Positions 56,121 to 64,000 of a stretch of 64,000 nt of DNA are shown piece by piece. This DNA comes from Rhea pennata. Its lineage: Eukaryota; Chordata; Aves; Rheiformes; Rheidae. Numbering within the stretch: the first letter of the stretch is position 1; the number at the start of each line of letters is the position of its first letter. The stretch spans positions 24,328,412 to 24,392,411 of the forward strand of contig NC_084675.1 in NCBI RefSeq assembly GCF_028389875.1, in the 5' to 3' direction. A program made the translations under genes and the position numbers. The notes beneath the pieces were generated by a model. It did no database searches. It had not been told where the DNA came from and saw only the letters and a list, made by a program, of their open reading frames with translations.

Positions 56121-57214
56121 TTAAGAATATTTCTTCTGCTTTTGTATCTCTACTTCCAACCAGTATTTCAGACTTCAGAAATCATGAAGATTTAGTCAGT
56201 GGTGCCAGTGAAACTGGAGATAAATCTAAGACAAAGCACATTTCTGGTGTTCATGGTGTTCAGCGGGATTTGCTGCTTTTGTTTGTTTGTTTGTTCTTTT
56301 CAGCACAGGTCTGATCTGTGAGACCAGTGGTTGTTCCATCTTCATATGGTCAATGCATACAATGGCCATTGCTCAGAAATGACACTTCATTCTGAGGCAT
56401 GATTCTGTGATTCTAGTGCTACATATTTTCTGTTACATTTCCTATAAAAGCTAAAAATTTTTTTTGAAAGAGTTAATTTCACCTTTAATTGTTTGTAAAC
56501 AGTACTAGAGCAGCATCTCATTTCTTCAACATGTACACTGAGAATGTATATTGAGAACAATATTTTTCTGTCTTAAACCACCTGTTTCTCAGTTTTAAGC
56601 TTATACAGCTTTTGCCTGATTATCCCAATTCTAGGAGTCCTTTCAAGCAAAACTGTTGTATAAAAGATATGACACCATTTCATATAGAGAGAGGCAATCC
56701 CCAAGTCAGTTTGAAAAGAAGGCACTGTGTCACAGATTAGGCTGCATATATTCATCATAAGAAACTTCATTCAAATATGCAATGATGAGAAAAGAGATGC
56801 ACATTTGATCCATCTTACATTTATCTGATTTGTCATATCTATTCATTAGCTGAATCAATTAATTCCTATATCGAGGGTGTCCTGCCAGCAACATATAGCA
56901 AGATCTTAGAGAAGAGCAAAATATCCCACATAGAGGGGATGGACTCCCGTGCAACTTGCAAGGCAGGCAACTTGCTGGAGTCATTCCTGCTAAGAAACAG
57001 CCACCAGATGAAGACAATCTACGGGACTAATTATGTGTTCACTAATAATTTAACAATGCAAATTCAAGTTAAGAACAGTGTGGCTCTACTTTAGCTGAAG
57101 CTATTCTGTGTTGGAGTGCGTGCTGCCCATGGGCAAGAAAAAATCAGCAGCTTCATCTCAGCACGGAGGCTGGCACAAGGGTCATTACGAAAGCAGAGGT
57201 GACAGAGCTCCCTT
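56121..57214. other. PHLPP2-MARVELD3 convergent spacer / MARVELD3 3' UTR
   Basis: About 1.1 kb between the two convergent genes, with no coding signal. On the minus strand the nearest poly(A)-like hexamers after the MARVELD3 stop are ATTAAA (56489-56484) and AATAAA (55696-55691). The latter would make the two 3' UTRs overlap. Confidence 0.5.
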
Positions 57215-57825
57215 CTAATGCTCATACATCTGTGCTGGCTTCTGTTTCAACCTGCGAACTGTCGTGTACTCCTTGAGGGCAAGGCCAGCGCTGAGCAGGT
57301 ACGCCACAACAGCAATGCAGCCTGAGAGGCCGGCGGCTATCTCTGCCCCGTGCAGGCTGCACCTAAAGCCTTGATAGCCTTTGCTTTGGTAAAGGTGCTC
57401 TCTCTCTCTGCACAGGGAGGAGTTATAAGCTTCCAGCAGCTCGTGGAAGAAGTAGTACAAAGCAGGCAGCAAGCCAATTGCAACCAGCGTGTCGAGGGCG
57501 CCCTCGAGCAGCAGCCAGGCCGGGAGCCGCCGCGGCAGCCGCCCGAGGGCAGCCCCGAGGAGCAGGCAGGCGGAGAGCAGCAGCGCGCCGCCCGCGGCCA
57601 TGGCGGCCCTGGCGGCCGGCAGCTTCCGCAGCCGGAACTGCTCGTCCAGGCGCTGGGCCCGCTCGCCGTCCGCGCCGCCGAAGCCGCTGTAGGCCCCGCC
57701 GTACTGGTAGTAGTAGATGCCCCCCAGGCCGGGGATGCCGGTGTAGCCGCCCGCGGAGCCGTGCGACACGGAGCCGCAGACGAGGACGAGCAGAGCGAGC
57801 ATCGCCTGCACCGCGCGGCAGCACG
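57215..57825 (-). CDS. MARVELD3: MARVELD3 exon 3 (MARVEL domain, stop)
   Basis: Acceptor ctctgcccgcag ends at 57826 on the minus strand. It encodes all four membrane segments and the stop. It begins ACCRAVQAMLALLVLVCG. The first 200 or so bases are very GC-rich, as in many avian genes. Confidence 0.96.
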
Positions 57826-58479
57826 CTGCGGGCAGAGCGGGCTGGTGGGCGGCGCGGCCCCGCCCCGGCCCCGGCCCCGGCCCGCCGCGGCCCCCGCGCC
57901 CCGAGCCCGGCCCCGGCCCCGGCCCCGGCCCGCCGCGGCCCCCGCGCCCCGAGCCCGGCCCCGGCCCCGGCCCCGGCCCGCCGCGGCCCCCGCGCCCGGA
58001 GCCCGGCCGCCTCCCCCGCTCACCCCTGCCCGTGCACAGGTACCGGCACCGACGGCACTCCAGCAGCCCCGGCGGCGCGGCGCGGCTCCCGGCGGGCTCC
58101 TCCGGCCGGGCTGCGGGCGCGGGCCTCGGCCGCGCGGCGCTGAGGGGAGAGAGCGGCGTGAGGGGGCGCCGGGGGCAGCCGCCCGCAGCCGCCCCGCGCC
58201 CCCGCCCTCACCGCCCGCAGCCGCCCCGCGCCCCCGCCCTCACCGCCCGCAGCCGCCCCGCGCCCCCGCCCTCACCGCCCGCAGCCGCCCCGCGCCCCAG
58301 CCCTCACCGCCCGCAGCCGTCCCGCGCCCCCGCCCTCACCGCCCGCAGCCGCCCCGCGCCCCAGCCCTCACCGCCCGCAGCCGTCCCGCGCCCCCGCCCT
58401 CACCGCCCGCAGCCGCCCCGCGCCCCAGCCCTCACCGCCCGCCCGGCCGCGCGCCGCGCCCGCTGCCCCGCTCCGCCAT
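57215..58479 (-). CDS. MARVELD3: MARVELD3, MARVEL domain tight-junction protein (three exons)
   Basis: Four-pass membrane protein of tight junctions, in the occludin/tricellulin family. Reading on the minus strand, the exons are 58479-58436, 58139-58024 and 57825-57215 (TAG at 57217-57215): 771 nt, 256 aa. Exon 1 ends in phase 2, exon 2 in phase 1, and all junctions keep frame. Residues 1-53 are Arg/Pro/Gly-rich and end in a Cys-rich patch, GLLECRRCRYLCTGRACC, also present in human MARVELD3. Then come four hydrophobic segments (about 62-76, 124-146, 155-180 and 214-235), the loop GGIYYYQYGGAYSGFGGADG and SKGYQGFRCSLHGAEIAAG, and a charged tail ending QKPAQMYEH. The human protein is about 400 aa; most of its long Arg/Asp-rich N-terminus is missing in this model, so another first exon may exist. 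Confidence 0.93.
57864..58007. repeat. 48-bp minisatellite, 3 copies, in MARVELD3 intron 2
   Basis: Three tandem copies with a 48-bp period, shown by the word gagcccgg at 57903, 57951 and 57999. Each copy contains (ggcccc)n and cgccgcggcccccgcgccc. The repeat fills most of the 198-bp intron 57826-58023. Confidence 0.92.
58024..58139 (-). CDS. MARVELD3: MARVELD3 exon 2 (Cys-rich segment)
   Basis: Strong acceptor ctctctcccctcag ends at 58140 on the minus strand, and donor gtgagc begins at 58023. It encodes a Pro/Arg/Ala-rich stretch and then GLLECRRCRYLCTGR, which matches the human segment before the first membrane helix. Confidence 0.85.
58178..58440. repeat. 32-bp minisatellite, 8 copies, in MARVELD3 intron 1
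   Basis: The word ccctca recurs at 58205, 58237, 58269, 58301, 58333, 58365, 58397 and 58429, an exact 32-bp period. Copies 4-8 alternate between a ...cgccccag... form and a ...gccgtcccg... form, giving a 64-bp higher-order unit. On the minus (gene) strand every unit contains GCGGTGAGGGC, a splice-donor consensus. The copy nearest the start codon supplies the exon 1 donor in the model. Confidence 0.95.
58436..58479 (-). CDS. MARVELD3: MARVELD3 exon 1 (start codon)
   Basis: ATG at 58479-58477 in an ideal Kozak context (gccATGG). It encodes MAERGSGRGARPGG plus two bases of Arg, then donor gtgagg at 58435. The phase fits exon 2 exactly. It is chosen from phase, Kozak context and composition, not from close homology. 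Confidence 0.68.
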
Positions 58480-58625
58480 GGCGCGGCGAGGGGCGGGCGG
58501 GGCGCGGCGGGGCGGCGCGTCCTGCTCGGTCCCTTCGCACCTGTCTGTGGCCCTTGTCCCCGCGCGTGCCCGGCCCCTTCCTGGGCTCGCCGATCCGCTC
58601 CGTTCCCGCCGTCTCCCGTGGCAGC
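58480..58625 (-). promoter_or_regulatory. MARVELD3 proximal 5' region
   Basis: 146 bp of CpG-rich sequence between the start codon and the solo LTR. It has no TATA box of its own. It is probably 5' UTR or core promoter, or what remains of it after the LTR insertion. Confidence 0.4.
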
Positions 58626-59291
58626 TGTCATAAGTTACTCTCTTGAAAATTAATTCATACAGAGAGTTTGTTAAATCATGTCAGTAATTTATTTAATTAA
58701 GTAAGCAGTCACAAGCAAAACAGCGCTGGGCGGCCGGGGAGTCTTAGCTCCGCCAACGGCGCGCACCTCCTTCACATACAGTCCCCTTTTTATAGTCTGC
58801 TAGTTTTGGGATGCGTTGTAATCTCCTGGTGGGTTTTGCGCATGTGTGAGTTGCTAGGGGGGTCGTCTGAAGTGCTGTGGTGGTCGTGGAGAGGAAGGCC
58901 GTAGTCCTCCTCCGTCTCTCCATTTTGGCTTGTCTCCTTGTGAGTGATCACAGGTGTTTGCTTATCTGTTGTGTTGACTCCCTTTGGGATGCTGTCCTGT
59001 GAGTGATTACAGGTGCCTGCTTATCTTTTCTTCTTTACCCTTCTGCTTTCAAAGGAATTCCTTCTTGGTGACCTTCGAGCAACTTGTTGCTTACTTCAGC
59101 TCTTTATAGTCCTGCAAGATAGCTAAGGCCCTGACACCAGTTCCACAAGGGGTCATATAAGCTTTTGAGCTTACCATAATTTATTTCTCTGACACCATGT
59201 CTCAACACTGGTTGTTGTAAAACCTCCTCCTCCCCCTCCACCGGCTTATTCCTCCTTTTAAACAATGAACAAATAGTTACAATTTATTACA
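58626..59291 (-). mobile_element. Solo LTR of an endogenous retrovirus (ERVL-like)
   Basis: A 666-bp element starting TGTCATAA and ending TTATTACA (imperfect inverted ends, TG...CA), flanked by the 5-bp direct repeat GCAGC at 58621-58625 and 59292-59296. Read on the minus strand it has U3 with a 28-bp direct repeat (58940-58967 and 58999-59026, 25 of 28 identical), a TATA box TATAAAAAGG (58794-58785), and a poly(A) signal AATAAA (58693-58688) about 100 bp after the TATA box. The 5-bp duplication suggests class III (ERVL). No internal viral gene remains between the flanks. Confidence 0.9.
58785..58794 (-). promoter_or_regulatory. LTR TATA box, directed toward MARVELD3
   Basis: TATAAAAAGG on the minus strand, about 306 bp upstream of the MARVELD3 ATG. 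A transcript started here would read through the LTR poly(A) signal at 58693-58688 before reaching exon 1. Confidence 0.75.
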
Positions 59292-61200
59292 GCAGCAAGG
59301 TCCCGAAGCTCACCACCTGCGCTGTGAAGTGTTTTCTTGTGCCCGTCTGGTACCTCTGACCGCTTTCCGGGGGTGCTGCCTTTTCCCGTGCTGCGGGTCT
59401 TGGGGAACAGCTGTTCTGCAGGGCATGTTGCTGCTTCTCCAGTACCCTGGCCCGTGGAGCCCGAGGCTCCAGAGAACGGCCGTCAACGCCTCCGAATCGG
59501 CCCGGGGTGCAACTGCCAGCTCCAGGCTCAGCACTGCCTAGGCCATGTTTTTGTTATTTTCTTTAGCTGCATTACCTTATATTTATCCATACAGAACTAT
59601 GTAGACTTCTTCTGTGTCTGCTTGCTCTAGGGCACTTCAAACAACAAGACAAGACCTTTTTGCTGGCTGCCCCATTCCTGTGTTCCCATGACCAATAATG
59701 TCCTGCAGCCCAGTGGGAGCAGCTGCCCTCTGCCCAGGGAGGCTGCTGAGCCCAGCTGTCACCTTCCGGCAGGCTGCGTGAGGAATTGCTCCTTTGCTGG
59801 TCACTGCTATAATGGAAGGCATCTAGCCCACGCAGGAGTGTCAGCACGTCCTGGGGCTGACAAGGAGGGCTAAGTCGATTCGGGATGCTCTAGGTGACCC
59901 TGCTTGAGCAGGGCGGTTGGACTAGATGGTGTCCAGAGATCCCTTCCAACCTCAACCCTTCTGTGACTCTGTGAGGAATGGCTGTGTTTCATGGGAAAAT
60001 ATAGACAGTGAGACAATTTGGAAGTATAGGGGGAAACACAAAGGCTCCACAGGCAGAGAACTCCTCTGTCCAGGAGTCTGAATGCTATCTGGAAAAGCTT
60101 TACAGTTGCAAAGAAGTACTCTTGTTGCATTTAGGGAAACAGAGACTTTCAGAGAAATGGGATTACATCATGAAGTCTCAGCCACAGAATATGAACAGTT
60201 GCCCCAGGTGGCCCAAGTTTGTTACTAAAGTGCAGAAATATACTCCATCCATCTGTAAGTTTGGTGGCAACAGTGAGATTGTTTCACACTTCTGTCCTTG
60301 CAGGAGCAAAACTGACAACCCTGTAGACCATTTCAGCAGCCTCAGCACAGTGGGACACCCCCCCCCCCGATCTTTTCTCTATGAAAGGCAAAAGTTCTGC
60401 ATGCTCACCTTAAAATTTACCTAGTTTTGGTATAGGGGAGAAGCAACCCCCCAGAACTCCTGTTTAAACTCAGTTTAGCTAGAGAGGACAGCAGTTTTGT
60501 GATGTTAGGGAACAAGGAGACTATGGGGAACCTAGAATAGGGACCCTGCAGAGAGTGCAGCAGGGAGACTGTTGCCTTTTAGTGTATGCATGTGGCATCA
60601 CTCACATTACTATGTCAGAACCAAAGCCCCCTTGTTACTATGCACAGGATGAGCTTAAAAGCTGCAGCAATCCTTTGTGTAATTTGAGGATTGTGGGCAA
60701 TGCCATTTTTCTGAGTAGAGCTTTTAACTACCGTGGAAGGGATATGAACAACTAAGTTAAATAAGCCTGAGTCATAAGAAGGTATGAAATAACAGTGTTT
60801 TCCTTGTGCAGAGTGTTGCTGCTGGCCATCCTGCAAACTGAGCCTAAGGTGTCTTTGAAATCTGTGATGTGTTGGAATTACTTGTTCAAAGCAAGGCACA
60901 AAGCTGGAAAATGCTGCCTGTTCACTGTGGTGCATTAGCTGTTCTGTTAGAGTGTTTGCTGCTAACAAGTGAGATTTAAACTTCAGAGTATTATAGAATT
61001 GAGTCAAGCTGCTTCTTCAGTTACTGTATCTAGATCAGTGCTCAAGAATTGTTAACCAAATGCTTTGTTCGTGCTCTAAATTATCATAGCTGATGTACTA
61101 GCGGAGGTTGGTCAGCTTCATCTTACAGATTTCTATTCTCACTGCAACAAGTAGCAGTCAACAGAAGAGAGCAACAGGAAGGTCAGGGCATGCTTGCCTC
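59292..61200. other. Region upstream of MARVELD3 and its LTR
   Basis: 59300-59880 is mildly GC-rich without a recognisable exon. A CR1 tail lies at 59888-59974. A C12 run lies at 60357-60368. I see no gene in the remainder. Confidence 0.6.
59888..59974 (+). mobile_element. CR1 LINE 3' tail
   Basis: ctctaggtgaccctgcttga, gcagggcggttggactagat, then cccttccaacctcaacc and tctgtgactctgtga. Only the 3' end, about 87 bp, is present. Confidence 0.92.
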
Positions 61201-61216
61201 TGCTTTGGCATCTGAT

Positions 61217-61256
61217 TTTCTTTTTTCTTTTTCTTTTCTTTTTTTTCTTTTCTTTT

Positions 61257-61291
<35 letters not shown>

Positions 61292-61293
61292 TG
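61217..61293. repeat. Polypyrimidine (TTTTC)n tract
   Basis: About 77 bases of only T and C on the plus strand, ending in T18. The sequence right after it, gtttccggctgcgcctgatgtc, contains an ETS-like TTCCGG and a CRE/ATF-like TGATGTCA. Confidence 0.93.
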
Positions 61294-61589
61294 TCTCTTC
61301 TGTTTCCGGCTGCGCCTGATGTCATTGCTGCACGAATGGGAGGGAAGGGCTTGCTGGTTTGCTGTGGGCCAGGAGCTCTAACCTGGTTCAGTGCCCTCCC
61401 TGGGAACTTGGAGGGTGAAGTGGAAGGAGGGAGTCATGAACTGCCTCATATTTCTCCAGCGTGAGGCAGCTGGGAGCTGCAGCACAGTCACTGCTGACCA
61501 TTACAGGCAGATTTATTGACTGTCCCACGTAAATAAATAATCACAGGAACAATGAGCACAGCACAATGACGATGCAGCAATGCTGCAGA

Positions 61590-62010
61590 AAGGAACTGGA
61601 GGTTTTGGTGAATCACAAACTGAACTCAAGTCCACAATGTCATCCTGTTGCGAAAAAAACTAATAACACTGGGATGTATAAACAGAAATGTCACATGGAG
61701 GGCATGTGAAGAAATTCTGCCCTCTTCAGTGCTGGCTAGGCCTCCAATGGCTATGGTCCAGTCTTGCACAGTGTTTCCAGAAACGAGTGGATTAGCTGGA
61801 GAGAATCCAGAGGAAAGCAAAAGAAAAATCTAGAAATATAACCTATAAGAAAAGATTGACCCTAGTCCTTTCATTTAACCGAACAAAGAGGAAGCATGTT
61901 AACTTGTGAACTTGTAAAAGACTGCTGTCAAGAGAGGGGGCAGTAGCTTGTTCTCCTTATCTGCTGTTGGCTTGATCAAGAAGCAGCAAGCTTAACTTGA
62001 AGCAGATGTG
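61590..62010 (+). mobile_element. Old CR1 LINE fragment (reverse-transcriptase C-terminal part)
   Basis: Text such as ggttttggtgaatcacaaac, ctgggatgtataaacagaaa, gagagaatccagaggaaagc and agaaatataacctataagaa follows the order seen in the 3' half of CR1 ORF2, including a GCINRNVTWRA peptide. It is much more diverged than the other CR1 copies, so probably an old subfamily. The end is uncertain; an (AC)n run follows at 62016-62033. Confidence 0.6.
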
Positions 62011-62060
62011 TTTTAGACACACACACACACACAAAAAAAGTGGTGGCAAAACACCACTTT

Positions 62061-62312
62061 CTAATGAGAATAGCAGTTGATGGTGGAGGGGATTGGTTGG
62101 GCAGGTGGTGGGTCTCCATCACTGGGGCTCCCGTTCAGACTGAGCGGGTGGCCTGTCTGTGCTGTCTGAGAGGAGGTGTGGCTGGTGCTGCCTCCTGTCA
62201 CTGACCGTGAGCTGGTGGTGACCCCTCGCTCCACCATGCCTCTTTCCATATCACCCCGATTGGCTGGTCTTTGTCCCACAGCTTCAAGGCCATCAAGGGG
62301 GGCAGCTGCCAT
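62061..62312 (-). CDS. Unassigned 83-codon open frame
   Basis: A minus-strand frame, MAAAPLDGLEAVGQRPANR..., rich in Ser, Thr, Gly and Pro (TTSSRSVTGGSTSHTSSQTA), ending INCYSH and TAG. Base composition is above its surroundings. I do not recognise it. It could be a terminal exon, a remnant of a repeat or retrocopy, or chance. There is no evidence of transcription. Confidence 0.15.
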   Translation of the reverse strand: MAAAPLDGLEAVGQRPANRGDMERGMVERGVTTSSRSVTGGSTSHTSSQTAQTGHPLSLNGSPSDGDPPPAQPIPSTINCYSH

Positions 62313-64000
62313 AACAGATCATGCAACAGCTTGAATTTCAGAAGTCACAATTCAAACACGGGGTACACGCTTACACAATATTTGCTTGAGTGTAAGCAAA
62401 AAGCAAGGCTGGGCAAGATGTTTCTCTGCACTGTGCCAGCACCCAGGAGCTGCTAACCCAGCACTGCACAGAACATTCCTTGCGGCATCTGCAGCAGGGC
62501 CAGCTCACAGGGGTGGCTGGAGCACCCTGCAAGCCTCCTGCTTTACATAGGCTGCTTATCTGGAATGAAGCATCCCTAGCTAGATTGTAGCAATGTACTT
62601 TTCTGTCTCTTTCACATTTTTCTTTCTGAGGTCAAATCAAAATTGGTCCTATCTACAGCCAGCTAGATACAGTAGCTGCCATATAGCTTTCCAGTTACTC
62701 TCTGGCTTTCAGTTGTTCTATGTGAATTGTGCTGTCTTTCTGGCTCTGAAAACACAAGGCTTGCGTGACTTTGAAGAAGCTAGCTGTGGTTTTTTTGGAG
62801 CTTAGTTTCTACTCTGCTTCTACAAAGATATATACAGCTGGTGCTATATTCTGTTTTAGGTTAAAGGGAGCTAGTCAGGGCTGGTGTGGGTGCTGGAAAT
62901 CTTGACAGTGAAGACAACCAGTTGCCTTGCTGGCAGAAATGCAGCCTGCAGGAGCTGTCCACCCCTTTCTCTGCAGCTTACAAGGGGCTGTATTTGCAGG
63001 ACCTGAAGTGCTGAGCTGAATGCTGCTGCTTCAGCCCTAGGAAGCTCCCTGCACCATAGGATGGTGCAGAGTTGTGCACTCTGTGCGGAAGAACATCCAG
63101 AGAAGGATCAAAGTTACACAGAGAGGGGAGAACCCAGTGCCCATGTGGTGCTATGTCCTTCCCCAGTCTGGTCAGGTTCCCAGCCTTATGTAACTGGGGC
63201 TACCTGTTCCTTCAGCACTACATTTTTCTCTTTGGCAGCAGGCTTTCACCCTGCCCTCCTCTGAACCCCACTGCTGAATGCAGGATTACAGGTAGAGCTC
63301 CAGGTTGCATCATCTTCAGGGGCTGTTTCTAGGCAGAACATGCAGCAATGTCCTTGAGGTGTCCCTGTGCCACATTTAACCCTGGCAGGGCTGCAGCGTG
63401 CTGTGGGATGGGCCCATCTGGGGGGAGCTGGAAAATAACCCTAAAGTGCTTGGAGAGATTCTGAGTTCCTGAAGGTGTTCATGTGTCAAGCTTCAGCAAG
63501 GAAAGAGAAAATAGTCTGGAACTGTGCAGTTCTGAGTAGAAAAGAGCCCAAGTGGCTTTGAGACAAGATGTTTAATTCTGAAATGTTTTGGAAAGGTACG
63601 ACTCCTTGTCCAGAGGCCCTAGGGGTGGCTGTTGTGGGAAGCCTGTGAGTCTGGGGACACATCAGCTGCATGCATCTGGCCTGTCTGCAGCACCTGTGTC
63701 TCTGGCCTCTGCCGTTCCTGCTGTGCCCTCAGCAGTGCCCACTGCAGCCCTGAAGCCAGCTCAGGAATCATGACTCCCCAACAGCATCGCATGAGCCCAC
63801 AGGACTGAGGTAAAGGGGCTACTGCTTGTGCCTGGGGAGATGCTGCCTTACTGCTGGTGGTGCAGTGGGCATGGCCTGAGCATGAGTGGTCCTCCCTCCT
63901 CCCACACAGCAGTGGCTGTAAACAGACAAAATCACTATGACCGCTGGCCTCTGCAATGGAGGCGTCAGCAGTCTGTTTGCAAGGAGATTATCAGGTTCCC
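62313..64000. other. Right-hand end of the window
   Basis: No recognised exon, repeat family or RNA gene. By human synteny TAT would be the next gene on this side, but I find none of its conserved peptide blocks here, so it must lie further right or elsewhere. Confidence 0.5.

Noticed and set aside
57350-58633. A 427-codon plus-strand frame and other long frames opposite MARVELD3
   Set aside because: They are antisense shadows of the GC-rich MARVELD3 exons and minisatellites, with low-complexity Pro/Arg/Ala composition and no homology I recognise.
62061-62312. An exon of TAT (the expected syntenic neighbour)
   Set aside because: It has none of the conserved aminotransferase blocks and is on the wrong strand for the expected orientation.

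Overview
This window is vertebrate nuclear DNA, almost certainly from a bird and probably a passerine. It holds split genes with GT-AG introns, several CR1 LINE fragments ending in the avian ATTCTATG-type tail, very GC-rich first exons, and two short SINEs with a tRNA-Ile-like head joined to a CR1 tail. That SINE architecture is, as far as I know, typical of passerines and absent from chicken. No bacterial or phage-like gene, CRISPR array or defence locus is present.

Layout, left to right. (1) 295-5622 (+): the last six coding exons of AP1G1 (gamma-1 adaptin), covering the hinge and ear, then a long 3' UTR with poly(A) signals near 6724 and 9250-9460. (2) 9.5-11.6 kb: gene-free spacer. (3) 11.6-13.02 kb: about 1.4 kb of C-rich repeats with internal duplication, directly upstream of an ETS-motif promoter. 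(4) 13135-51738 (+): a complete 19-exon PHLPP2 gene. The predicted protein is 1,347 aa (RA-like, PH, leucine-rich repeats, PP2C-type phosphatase, PDZ-binding tail). Its introns carry CR1 copies (one with a nearly open reverse transcriptase), a SINE, microsatellites and a perfect 18-bp hairpin. (5) 51739 to about 56.1 kb: PHLPP2 3' UTR, with a second SINE. (6) 57215-58479 (-): a compact three-exon MARVELD3 gene, predicted 256 aa, convergent with PHLPP2. Both of its introns are largely GC-rich minisatellites. (7) 58626-59291 (-): a solo ERV LTR with a 5-bp target duplication, 146 bp upstream of the MARVELD3 start codon and on the same strand. (8) 59.3-64 kb: no gene that I recognise; a CR1 tail, an older CR1 fragment, a pyrimidine tract and one unassigned 83-codon ORF.

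The order AP1G1(+) PHLPP2(+) MARVELD3(-) matches the human 16q22 arrangement. The genes are neighbours by descent and not a functional operon: AP1G1 sorts cargo at the trans-Golgi and endosomes, PHLPP2 dephosphorylates AKT and PKC, and MARVELD3 is a tight-junction membrane protein. Exon borders were set by hand from splice sites, codon phase and remembered vertebrate homologues. The phase is continuous across every junction in all three genes. I saw no clearly new biological system. The most unusual local structure is the MARVELD3 5' end: an LTR promoter upstream, and a tandem repeat that multiplies a splice-donor-like motif inside intron 1.
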